From the NCBI GenBank assembly GCA_002633005.1, contig NMRA01000095.1:774538-838537 (forward strand): a stretch of 64,000 bases of DNA. Direction: 5' to 3'. The stretch comes from Phoronis australis (taxonomy: Eukaryota > Phoronida > Phoronidae). The translations under genes were made by a program, and so were the position numbers. Each line of letters begins with the position of its first letter. Positions within the stretch are counted from its first letter, which is position 1. The notes beneath the pieces were generated by a model. The model was not told where the DNA came from. It made no database searches and worked only from the letters and a program-made list of their open reading frames with translations. Shown here piece by piece: positions 25,569-38,200 of this stretch.

Positions 25569-28531
25569 ATGGTGGACGACGCAACGAAAAAAACTTTAGC
25601 TGCGATTCCTTTACTAAAGACGAAGGCAGGGCCTCGCGATGGTGATCTGTGGGTCCAGCGGTTAAAAGAAGAATACCTGTCATTGATTAAGGTGCTAATG
25701 ATGAATTTATTTTCTTCACAACGTGGTCAAATTCTCTGTGAACACGAACAATATGTGACGAGTGACATCGGTCACCGGCACTGTCGGATAGAGCTATAGA
25801 GGGTCCCAGATTTAGAGAACCAGGCAATCACTAAATAACGGTCCCGTTACTTAGTAGATGAAACTGGTTCTCTAAATCAGGGACCGTTGTATCGGACCAG
25901 CCTACCACCAACCGGCACCGTCACCGGGCCCCAGTGTCACTGTTGTGCTCAGCCATTTGATTTGATTTCCCTGTTATTGTTGGCCTGTTGCCTGTTGAGT
26001 GTTGGCAAGCAAGGTCCCATAACATCATTATAAGTTCACTGAAGTTATGGAAAACAACACATTTATGTAAATGGGCCTTGGGGAGACAGTGTGACTCAGT
26101 GGCTCGAGCTCCGCACTCCCGTTTGGGAGACCCGGGTTTGAAGCCTGGCTTTACTGGTACTGGCAGACAATCGACCATTGCACAAAAGCATCCCCAACTT
26201 CTCTGAGCTCAGTCTTACTAGGGAGTGAAGGAATGTATGCAAGGGAATAAATGAGAACCACTTTGGAATACTCGTCTTCGAGTGTGAAGTGTAAAGAAGA
26301 GAACGAAAGAAAGAAAGTTCACACTGAAATGAAAGTTTAATTATCATACATCCACTTTCAGTCAACACTAGGAGAGTGAGTAAAAAAAGCATTCATGTAC
26401 CACTTTTGCTTATGTCAGGAGAATTTTTCTTGTGAAACAGTATAAACAAAAAACAAAAAAATGCATCAGTTTTAAAAATGAAAGTAACATGCTTTCTTTG
26501 GCCATGTTGCTTTTGTGCCAGAAATAGCAAAACTGGATTTCTGCTTCATTATGTCACCTTTCACCAACATTCCCAGACAGGTCTGCATATTCTCAACAAT
26601 CGATATAGCATGCTGAACATGTGAGAGCAATAAAATTCGGCCAGAAAAACTTGATAAGAATTGTTTTCGTAAAACAGCAACATCTACTTCCTGGCGTTTT
26701 TTTTTTCATGATGCTTAATTCTGTCTTCATGGCATGTGTGAAATAAAACTCCTTTATCTCTCGTTATTTCAGTATGTTCAGAACAACAAACTTGCCGACA
26801 ATGATTGGTTCAGGTTAGAATCGAACAAAGAAGGAACGCGGTGGTTCGGGAAATGTTGGTACATTCACGAGCTACTCAAGTATGAATTTGATGTGGAATT
26901 TGATGTGAGTTGAGTGTTAATTAGTATTTAATAGATGTGTCATAGGATCAGTTGGATTTGCCTTTTGTTGCAACTTTCATATCTTGCTCTGACATAAATA
27001 CTGGATTTAAATAAATAGGGACTTATTCCGATCCTTCTCACTATCCAAGTGATAAATGTCAAACAATTATAGCTTGTGATTATGACTGCAACACATTAAG
27101 CTGTCATGAGGTATCTTCCTAAACACTTAAAAGTTTGTGGAAGTTGAATGTCTAAAAACCAAAGCACAACGTCTGGGTGGCAATAATTTCTATTACCGGT
27201 AGTAATTTCTGTAACTAACTGTTGGACAATGATTAGCATATATCGACAATTTTTTTGTGATATTTATTTTAAGTTGTGAATTCTGTGATATACCTGAGCA
27301 TTTGTCTTGAAGTGATGCTGGTTGTATGTAAACACAGAGGTTACGATTGTGAATGAGAGGGTAGACTGTGTCTTTGATCCATTCCAAGTTTGAAAAGCAT
27401 TGTCATGGTTCATATTTTGGGGCGAAGCACTTTTTTAATACAGTAAACTGGCATTCCTAACACATTAACCACTTGCACTGAATGGAGTTAATCAGTTGCT
27501 TCACCCAGAAGCAATTTTGGCTTGAACTAATTATTAGTGCTACATAGGGCTGTGAAGTTTGGAAATTAAGTTGGGGAGTGTACATTCCCAACTTTTCTTC
27601 AAGACTGTAATCACATTCTGCATTTTAATCATCTACAGATGCCTGTTACATATCCCAGCACATCTCCTGAGATAACACTTCCAGAGTTGGACGGCAAAAC
27701 GGCCAAAATGTACCGAGGAGGCAAGATCTGCTTGACGGACCACTTCAAGCCACTATGGGCAAGAAACTGTCCCAAGTTTGGCATTGCGCATGCGATGGCT
27801 TTAGGAGTAAGTTGACATAGCCTAGGCGCATTGCATGCAATGAAATGTGATATTGAGGTACTAAGAGGTTGTTTTTTATGTACGGTAAAGTTTTAACCGA
27901 TTTTGGAAACAGTATGAAGGATTGGTGACATTTTTTCTTCTTTTTCTTAAGATAATTAGGAGCTATTTTCATGAGTTACCATTTTAAAGTTTTGAGCTGT
28001 TGTTGAATTAGGCACTTTAGTCTCATAAAATCAATCTAGCAAATTTCCTTACTGTAACAAACTTTTTTCGGCTACTATCAAGAACATTGAAACCATCAGT
28101 GACTAAAGAAAAAGCTTCAAATTTTTTTGGGAGTTGTCCAACCCTAAAATTTTGGATTTGAAGATGGTAGTATTGCTCGTGTCTTGAAATGCTTGGCTCA
28201 TTTGGAAATAATTCAAGATCGGATAAGCAAGGTAATGTTTTTGAACAGGAGAGAAATGTAGTTTATGTATGATAGAACAGGTTTCAAGATAAGTGGACCA
28301 TAACCAACACTGCTTTTTCTTTTGTGTGGTACTGTAGTTACTTTTTACATTTTGGGACCCTTTAGACTTGCATTTGGTGTTCAGTATTTGAAAATTCAGT
28401 TACAGATTTTAATTTGCTAACAGTTTTTCTTTATTTTTCAGCTTGGTCCATGGTTGGCTGTTGAAATACCAGACTTAATAAGCAAAGGACTGATCCAACA
28501 CAAAGAAAAGTCTTCTGCAGCTAGTGCTTGA
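25569..28531 (+). CDS. UFC1: UFM1-conjugating enzyme 1 (E2 of the UFMylation pathway)
   Basis: UFC1 receives UFM1 from the E1 UBA5 as a thioester and, with the UFL1 ligase complex, attaches it to targets such as ribosomal protein uL24 at the endoplasmic reticulum. Exons: 25569-25691, 26773-26904, 27639-27806, 28442-28531, all in phase 0, giving 170 aa (the human protein is 167). The start is the ATG of [10 protein letters not shown], which aligns with the known N terminus; an earlier in-frame ATG at 25527 would add 14 residues of unrelated sequence. Highly conserved segments are seen: [37 protein letters not shown], and [19 protein letters not shown], where the Cys is residue 116, the catalytic Cys position. 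The C terminus reads [16 protein letters not shown] then IQHKEK. It converges with ZPR1. The assignment is certain from sequence. Confidence 0.98.
25799..25903. mobile_element. Hairpin element of the GTTATTCAGTG family, in UFC1 intron 1
   Basis: Two arms of about 42 bp face each other: GGTCCCAGATTTAGAGAACC then AGGCAATCACTAAATAACGG, and the inverse starting CCGTTACTTAGTAGATGAAA then CTGGTTCTCTAAATCAGGGA. Related hairpins are at 1-64, 37265-37350, 38405-38512, 43208-43305 and 44480-44545. Confidence 0.85.
26080..26290 (+). mobile_element. tRNA-derived SINE candidate, in UFC1 intron 1
   Basis: GTGACTCAGTGGCTCGAGC at about 26090 resembles an RNA polymerase III A box, and GGGTTTGAAGC at 26134-26144 resembles a B box (GGTTCGANNC). 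Their spacing of about 35 bases fits a tRNA-like promoter. The intervening bases do not form a clean tRNA cloverleaf by eye, so this is better read as a SINE head than a tRNA gene. The 3' end is a guess; it runs through ordinary sequence toward an AG-rich patch near 26300. Confidence 0.6.
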
Positions 28532-31500
28532 TATCTGTGCAATATTAGATAAAAACACGATTTTCTTTAGTAAGATTTGATGAGAACTCATGTGATAATG
28601 TATTTTTAGTCAAATGCAGTCCGCCTGAAATAATTTTTTGGGTATTTTGAAGTTCATTTTTGTAAGATGGTTCATTAATCATGCTCGCCTCTAAAGCATA
28701 TTACAGTGAACCTGTGCTTTCAATTCTGGTGATATCAAGTATTTGTTTTCCGATTTATTGTTTACACATTGACGAATGTTTATGAGCCACAATTTATTTG
28801 AAAATTGACTGTAGCGCCGTAGTGGACGTCCCCCAAATTATGCGACGTGGGCACTTTACATTATGTATGATGTGATATATCACACCCAGGATAGTAAGAG
28901 GTATTGTTCAGCAATTTTTCGAAATAAGTTATGAAGTACAAGTGAGGCACGAATCACAGTTTGATGTATTTATTTATTTATAGACGTAATTGCCTATTCA
29001 TGTCACTTTTTTCTTGTAATGTACATTTTCGTTTATGATAAGATGTTTTTAGTACACACTTGATAAGGGACAGATTGTATCAAAATATGACATACATTTA
29101 AGACCTTGCTTATGCCAAGAATTGTACAATGACACTTGGATTACCTCAAAATCCAACTGCTGTCTGGTGGTTTGTTAATTTGCCAAATTTTGTTGCACAC
29201 TCAGCAAAATTAAGGTGGAACATATAATTGCAACATTAAACACACATTTTATGTTTAATATAAGAGTCACATTTTTTGTCCAAATTTCAGAATTCCAAAA
29301 CCTGATGCGTGTGGGTTTCACGAAGTATGCAGATGTGCTATTTACAAACTTTCAAAATGAAAATTTAAAAATACTATTGTCGCTCCCAATGTGTATATGA
29401 TGGTCTCATTATCTAAAGAACAATAACATCAGCAGCCTGATATAATGAAGCACAACAGCATGGTGTCTTTGATCCAAACCTGCACATTCTGCGGTGCCCA
29501 AACTCTTGCTGTTATGTTGTCAATGTAGGATTATTTTCATGCTGAGATCTCTTGAACACACCACTTGAAAATATTGAGATGAGAAGTTTTGTCTGGTGCT
29601 GATTAACCAGTTATTTTGAAAATATAACTAAATGTGTATGAAAAAAATCACCTCTTGCCTTTACCACTTGAGGTTAATGCTAAAGAGATAGAATTCATTT
29701 TTTCATGAAAGACCTACCCTATTCCACAATACCCACTCGGGAATAGCACATGCCAAGCAAGCACAATGGCACAAACGCTGATCTTTATAGGGACGTCCCG
29801 GATTACATGGCGATATAACTCTTTTGTTCCGGAGACAAGAAAACGCGTGACCTAATTTTGGAAATCAGTCACATTTTCATGTCTCTTGTTGATATGGGGA
29901 AGGTGAAGAGTTTCATATCTTGCATTCACGGGTATTTGTTCAATTTAATCGAACTTTCTCAGGTTGGAGTTGCAGCCCACAGCACAACAGTAATACTTCG
30001 TTGGCATTGGCAGGACGAATAGAGTAATGCAACAGAGAAAAACTTCGATAAGAATCAGAGAACAAATGCCACGAAACTCCAGTAGCATGACAATGAGGCA
30101 GCAAATGTGCCTGACAAATGTTGTGGGTAAACACTGCCCAACTCTAGTGTCTGTACGTAATCCGGGATACTTTAGCCATGACTTACATGCAGATTGTTTG
30201 AAACATGTTTCGTAACTCACCTGTGTATCAGTGCAGGTGATGCTGGGTAAATCACTGCCACTAAGTATTGAAGCTGCTGTTCGGCAAGTTTGAGCTGTGA
30301 ATGTTGAATTCTTAACTTGAAGTACTTTGGGTTATAAAAACATTACCGTGCACTAGTTCTAGTCAAATGAGGTGGCAACTAGAGTCGTAGCCAATGTACC
30401 TATGCGGCATTTTTGAATCTGCAGTTTTAGAGTTCAACAAATTTTAATGAAATTCCGAGTATTCTGAAGGCGTTGACGGTTTCAATGTTGTTGGTAACGG
30501 AAAAATAAAATTCTGTCGCAGAAAGGAATATTGCTAGACTAATTTTGAGAGTCAAAATTTAGAGGCCAAATTTTGATTTTTAGCCAGATAAACAGAACGA
30601 AATTCAGCTTTACAGTAGACTAAATTGATATCTCTATTTGAAATCACACCAGTCTGGAATGCTGGAAAAGCAGGACATCTTTGTAATGTGAACAGTTAAC
30701 TGTTATGTTGGGTTCAGTCAACTGCTCATTCTGATTTTTACATTTTTCAGTTTAAATCCTGTGGACATCAACCCAATGTTGAACTCGGATTAATGGTCTC
30801 AATTGTATTAAAGTACCACACAGTGCTACTACAAAATGCATCCTGCACGCATGCTAAGTACATTATACATTGGTAACTGTTCATAGCTTGTATACAGTTC
30901 TAACAGAAAATGAATAGTCTTCAAATAAATATATTTTATTTCAACATAATCTATGACAACTCATGAGGCAAGCAAAGAATTTTGGCGGGGTTGAAACAAA
31001 CTAAACAAAGTATTCTCCCGCGATATACTGAGGTCTTGTTAGACAATGCAACAGCCGACTTGCAATGCATTCTAGACAGTCTTGATTGGTTCAGCTGTGA
31101 CATCATTGCCAGACAACCAATTCAAGTAGACAACATAAGCTAAAGTGTGTGCGGTGGTGCAATTGCTTGATGACGAACATATCGACAAGCGCATTTGTCC
31201 GTCACAGTTGTTTCATGAATTCTGGCATTGATCCACCTTTTGTCTGGGAATGACATCAGTGACCAGTCTAGCATTTGAATACAGACATGCAACAAATTGT
31301 GAGCAAAATGCAGTTATGACCCTAGGTCAAGTTTTATGAACAGGGATTTATAAAGAAATAAATAATATACCACTTGGTTACCAAACTTGGTAGAAAAGTG
31401 GAACAATAGTGCAGTTTACACTACAAAAGTTGACACCCATCAGCTGACACGGATTGAGATGGTCTAGTGTAAGTATGTGTGTAAACAGGACTGACCTAGA

Positions 31501-32209
31501 GCAAATTGACACCGCAGTGACCAGTTTTGCCACCTGTTTGTGAGGAAGAGCAACTTGTGCTCGATCATCTTGCACCGTGTCAATTGTATGTCCAAGCGTG
31601 AAACTGGGGCAAGGCGGAGAGGATCATCTCTACTGCGTTTGTGCAATGACCTGCATACGGGTTCTCTGTCTCTGCAACTCCCGTCATTTGTAAACCTGCG
31701 CATGTGCGTTCCACTCTCCAGCCTACAACTTCCGTCTTGCCACAGTTAATGAGTTGTGTGTGTAAATGGATGCTTGACACCGATCAATTCGCTCCCTGTC
31801 AGTTGCACCGGGCCAAAAGTTGATGTATATACGGCACTAAAATGTCCACCTTGTTGCATAACATCCTATGCGATCTACAACTCTGTACATTGAAAACCAG
31901 CATGAGGTCTTACAAACCACATGTGAATCCTCATTGCATAATACAGGTACAGGTTATCACCATGACTTTGGAAGATGGACAAAAATTTACCTTCTTGCTA
32001 CTTATATGTACTGCATATCCTTCATGAAAAAATGAAATTCACTTGGCAGCCATACTATGCCCTAAATTGATGAGACTTTGTTTAATTTGCTTCAGAACTT
32101 GCTTCAAAAAACAAAACAATTTCAACAATTTTTCCATTTTCTTATCAACTATTGTATCATTTTGCCACAACATTCAGTCTCATAGACAGCAAGGTGCTGC
32201 CTCCTGGTG
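28532..32209. other. Convergent spacer between UFC1 and ZPR1
   Basis: This holds the 3' untranslated regions of both genes. No coding exon is supported. Short frames at 29215-29400, 29940-30220 and 31378-31780 overlap on both strands and have no family signature. The facing poly(A) signals near 30930 are listed separately. Confidence 0.55.
30924..30940. terminator. Facing poly(A) signals between convergent genes
   Basis: AATAAA occurs on the plus strand at 30924-30929 and TTTATT at 30935-30940, which is AATAAA on the minus strand, so AAATAAATATATTTTATTT could serve both UFC1 and ZPR1. This would imply 3' untranslated regions of about 2.4 kb and 1.3 kb. Function is inferred from position only. 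Confidence 0.35.
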
Positions 32210-35200
32210 TCATGTCTCGTAGTTCTCTGTTTTCATATCACTCAGTCCAAGATCAGCATTTTGCTCCTGATTCCGTTCATAATGTTCCACCTTGAGTTCT
32301 GGGTCATCATCAGGGGCATACACATTCTGGAAGCAAACATTTGAAATGTTATTCATAATCCAACAGCACAGTTTGAAAACTATTAAAGACATTTAAGCAA
32401 CAAGAAAAAAGTTTGATGAAAACCACGTGCCGTTATGAAAATTTTCTCGTATCGTTCGTTGGTCAAACTGGAGGTGGTAACAAATCCTTGAAAGAGCTGA
32501 CAGTTTGTTAGAGCTTGAGACTGGACTCTACATGTTTGCGTGACATGGTGTGTTACTTTATGCACCGAGTAAGATTTCATGGAATAACAAATTCTCAATT
32601 CTTCGCAAACCTAGAAACCACTTTTCATCCGTTGGGACCGATTTTATCTGCAAGTGATATAAACCAAAATTTTGATTCTGTTTTTTGGCTAAATAGTAGA
32701 TTCGTATTATACGTGTATAAAACATTAAAATCTTGGCTCTCCTCATCTTTCTAACACAATGTTATTTTAACACTGTTCAACCAACACACCTGAATATAAC
32801 TGTTACCAGCTGGGTCATCCAAAACAAAATGCCAATCAACCCGTTTCTTCAGCTCCTCTATTTTTTTACAGGTGTCAGCTAATTTGTCCTTCAACTCGGG
32901 CGCAGCACTGTCACCAACTGAAAAGCCGCTGGACTGACCTATCTAAAAACATTAGAAAGACTTGATTAATTGATGACAAAGAACTTGTGCAGAGCTGCCA
33001 CTTATTTGGAACACAATCTGGAACTTTTAGGCAACAATCAAATTTTGCTAGTGAAAATTTGTACGATTTCCAATATTATTCTGAAAATCTAAATTTTGAT
33101 CAAAATATGTAGTGCTCCACCAAAAACAACAAATTGTGGTTTCAAATTGTGTCCACTAAAACAATGACATTAAAAACTCAGTGTAACATGTCGATGTTTT
33201 GCAGTCGGCACGGTTATTAACGATCAAAAATACACGATACACAGAGCGGACAAACATAGTACTTATACATTCTGACAACCGGTTTGCAAACAATGGGAAT
33301 TTTAGTAAATACTGTTTTATGGCATCTACACTACAATCAATGCTTGTAATAGATTAGACTGTCCTTAATCTTCAATTTAATGGAGAAATTAAACAAAACA
33401 GAATTTCACTTATCGGCCATATTATGCATCAAACAATGAAGAATTATACTATAACATTCATCAAATCACACATCTCTCAGTTTTAACACTAAAACACAAT
33501 AAAGCAAATTAGATCTATATTAAATAAAGCCTAACCAAATTTCCAAAGCAACAGAAAGTCTTGTGAGCAATATACTGTATTGAGTAAATATCGAATAGTT
33601 GAATGCAGGACATCATCTTCGTTTCACTGTTTAACTTTTTACTGACCGTCTGGCTAAGGACTGACATAGGCAACATACCGACTCAATAATGTTGTCTAGC
33701 AGACCCTCAAGAGTGGTGAAGCGACCACCAAGTGTTCCGTCCGAGGCCACAAAGTCTATCTCTGGTATGGAAAGACCACTTGTGTCTGACTACAAACAAA
33801 AATAAACATTCTTGTTAACAGCACCTTTTATAAGCAGGATTGTAAATGTGCAAACAAGTGAGTTTAGTAACAATTTTTCTTTTGTAAAAACCGATAACTT
33901 TTTAACATTTTTGCGGGAGAACATAATAGAAAATGACAAATTCTTTTGAAAACTTTCTTTATTTTATTTTTACACAGAAAACTACAAAAATGAGCTAGTT
34001 TGTAAAACGAAAACTATTCTGAAAAATTAAGAAGAAAATATCGACCAGTGCGAATACTCAACACTGTAACAGTTGCAGATTCAGCCAGAGGTGCCAACAT
34101 GTCTATCTCAATATTTCAACATTCACAACTCACCTTCAGGATGTCCCTGCTCAGGTCAAGAGGATCAGTCACATGCAGTGTGAGTTTCATACCCTTGTCC
34201 TCAATCGACATTCCACCCTTGACCTCGTTGTCACGGTAACCACAGTACTGGCAATTGAAGGCCATCAGTATGACCTCCTTGAAGTGAGGAATGTCTACAA
34301 CCTTCATGTTACTTTCAGCCATTGCTCCGCAGTGAGGACAGTCAACCTTGAATGTCACCACCTACAAGGATGAAGAGGACGTCATGATACCTTGCTCCTT
34401 CTCATAGGCACGATAAAGCACGCCACATTTCAACTCTTGCTTTGAAACGACTTTTGATGAATTATCCTTTCACTGCCAAATGTGCAGATTGGCAAGTTGG
34501 GTTCTTGCCCGTTCATGAGTTAATTAATCCTCAATTTTACGCGAGATAATATTTCGACATCATCACATAGCAGAATGGCAGGTTTACCAGATCTTGGAAG
34601 AAAATTAAGTTTTTGGATTCTTCAGATTTTATGTAGCAAAAATTGATCATTTCTCAATCGAACTGCAATTGAAGCAATGACCCTGAAATAGATTTGCAGA
34701 TTTACTATGGTTACCATTTCATAATTAATACTAACGAGTCTGCGATACTTGATCACATGTGCGGTTTCTTTTGCGTTAAAATCACGGCCTAAAACTGAAA
34801 CTGGAAAATTTCAATACCTTTTCAATAACATCAATATTTTCAAAACAGAAATACATTAAATTTAGCATTCATACATTGTAACGAACAATAAGTACCTCAT
34901 TTTTAAAGTTTGCCTCCTTCTCTGCATCTTCATTCTCGTTGTCGTTATCATTTTCAAAACCTTCCTGGAAGATGTCAAAATGTTTATTGAATTTATTTCC
35001 AAGAGAATAAAAAACAAGTAACAGTGGTTGCAGATTTTTGTACTGCAATCAAGTTAAAATTATGTAATAATCATTATCTTGCTTTGTTATTTTGCATATA
35101 GATATCACATTTATGGCCCATAAATCAACAGCACAAATAAACGAATTAAGAAAAAAATCAAATACGTCCATTGACCTTTTAGAAAACAAAAAATATTATT

Positions 35201-38200
35201 TTTAAATCAATCATTTGTTTCACACGTGACTTCAAAACCTTTTTAGACAGCTGAACAGAAGAAACGCAGATTTAAAGAAAAGCCAAGATTGTGAAGACGA
35301 ATCAGAATAGCTCACCGCGGTAATGCCAAGCCTCTCATCTTCTTCTATACTACGAGTGAAGTGTTCTATCTTCATATACTCATCCTTTCGCGGGGCAAAT
35401 GTACGAATGAGTTAAGGATCATCACATGTGTAATGCAAAGACCAAATGCAAATACGAGGTTCCCTTATATTACTATTAAGCTATTTCTACAGACCGCGCT
35501 CCTTACATTATCCTCGGTGATGATTGTTGAATATCAGGAGTTTGCTTAACAGCACTGTGATTCTTGTTTTGCTCATCTCAAGGATTCGAGATAACAAGCA
35601 AGCACATACACAGTGCAAATTATTACATAACTTATGTCACTAGTCACTATAGCATTCAGTTACATCTTGGCAGCTGGAGACTATTTACATTTTCTCCTAA
35701 AAACAATCTTAAGGTTACGTCAGCCCATAGAACGTCATTGTTCAGAAATGGCAGATTGGATTCATATGAAACCCTCACAAACTACGATTTATGCAATGTT
35801 CTCCATAATATTGCTTTTTGAAATCTTTCACTTTTGCATCGTAACTCCTAAAAATGAAGCCTTTATGATTTTTATGAAAACAAAATATTTTGTAACCGTT
35901 CACATTTTTTGAGATTTCATCTTACTTTCATCTTAAACATTACCATATAATGACATTTGGTCATGCTAATAATAATCATTATGATGTTTTTCCATGAATG
36001 AACCTTTCTTTTTTGCTTTATTTTTCCACAAAGACGTGTAATCCAAGTTCTGAAAGGTTAAAAATCAGTCTACAGGCTTAGTATTTTCAGGAAACATACA
36101 CTTCTACAGAGCTAATACATGAAGTTTTCTAGATATTTGTCTCAAAAGAAGGCTTGTCCTACATACAGCTGTATTGTCGTGAAGACTTGAGGAGAAATTA
36201 CTGCCAAGTGCCTTATTTGAAAATTTGACATCTGAATAATTTAAAACACGGAAAAGAAATGATCAAACAGTAAACCCTGATAAAGGATATGGATTCTGGA
36301 CAAAGCTGTTTCCTGTTGGATCAACAAAAACCTGGAAAGAAAGACAAATACCACTGATGCAATGAAGGACATTTTGTTTGGCAGCACGTGTTGATCAAAT
36401 GTTTATAACACATCACTGATGCACAGTGAAATCGAGCGTTACATATTTATATGACAATTTTCCGCGAACTAGACTCAACTTACAATTTCGAATGGCTGTT
36501 GAACGTCTGTGAGTGGCTTTAACTTGGAAATGAATTCATCCAACTTGGCGGCTGTTTCAGGCTCCATGATCTAGAGGAAAATTTGAGAAGACTAGAAATG
36601 TGTGAAAACAGATTCAAGTTACATGTTATAGTGAATGGGTTGTCACTTATTTCAAGATGACAACACAGGTTCTTACGCATGCAACCAAGTGATGAGCCTG
36701 ATGTTTATAAGGCAATGAGAAAATTTGGATAAAGATAGGATTAGTGAACAAAGTCATGAATAAATGAAAATTTGAGTTAGATGTCTAAGTTATTTACGAA
36801 AGTGAGAATATAATTTTGAAATCAATCTGTAGTCATGAGTTTCTCCTGCTCATTGAAAGATTTAGCTCAGCCAGAAGGAAACTCAGAATTCACTTGGCGG
36901 TGATAGTACAACAAGGATCCCAGCGATAGAAATGCAGGTATTCAGGTAGTCACGTGGGACCCTTAGCCCACAAAAGCTCCCATGCTGACTAACTTTCTAT
37001 TCTAAGTGTATCCAGATGTAAAAAGGAAGACCCTATCTTCATTAGCACCCCCTAGTGAGCATGAAATCATTCACTGACAAGTGGACAGCTATTCATACAC
37101 CTGCATATCCGCTGCACGAGTGTTCACATCAAGTTAAGACCATACTTTGAATTTATACACTAGATACCCCTTTCAGTGTGCACTGCTAATGATGTACACA
37201 CAATTAGAAACTCGACAGTTGTTTTGTCCAAACATGACAACAAGTGGATACAACATACCCACATTTTGAGACCCAGTTTGACGACCCTTCTTCAGTGGAG
37301 AAAACTGTTTCTCAAAATGAAGGCACATAACATCCGACTACTACCCCAAACACTAAAGCATTCTTAACCAGTAACAACTTCAACCCATGTTTTGTGACAA
37401 TGGTACCCTCTTACTAAGATAGAATGCAAATTTCATGCTCAGTGAGTGCACAGAATTGTTGAGACTTCACGATAACATCCAAGAATTTACGCCCCACATT
37501 GTCCAGTCCTGTGAGACCCTTGGTGCATGGTTTCTTAATCAAATTTGAACTTTACATAAACAAAGAATTACCCTTCGTACTGGCTGTTGCTGCTCCAAGT
37601 CCGACACAGCTGTGCTGATTAAGCTCTCTATTGTTGTGAGTTCTATAACAAAAGATAGAGGGAAATTATTGCTAAGAACCGAGAACCCTCGAGGAAAGTA
37701 GTGTTGAACATTGAGACTGTATAACATCTTGTTCAACTACATCTACAATAACAAACAAACGGCAAGAGCTACCAGACCAAAGTCCAGCGGCGGATGGAGG
37801 GATTCCTGAAAACCCTGCTGAACCACCTTTCCAATAACTCCATCAAGGAATCAAAAGTATCCTGATCCTGACTTCTTGCATGGCTCAGTGGATCAACTAT
37901 TTTCTTTGAAGATCAATCTCACGTCACTTTACACAACACCATGTGAACTTCTGGAGAAAACATATCTATCATTCTCCTCCACCGTAAGAATGTCACTTTA
38001 TCAGAGGAAAAGGAGAACTATTAAGATAGCAATGTGCAGTCAAATGACCTAAGACAAACATCACAGATATGAAACAGAGAAACTAAATTTCTATGGAATG
38101 TACAACACAAGACACTATACAACTTAATGAAAGCACGTTACGGTAATACATTATGCACTTGTGCATGGTAAACTGTTAGAGAAAGACAGAAGAAAAGACA

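Noticed and set aside
26080-26160. A tRNA gene
   Set aside because: A- and B-box-like words are present but no convincing acceptor stem, anticodon arm or terminator was seen, so a SINE is the better reading.
31378-31780. Overlapping frames on both strands in the UFC1-ZPR1 spacer
   Set aside because: No family signature and similar openness on both strands; expected in 3' untranslated DNA.
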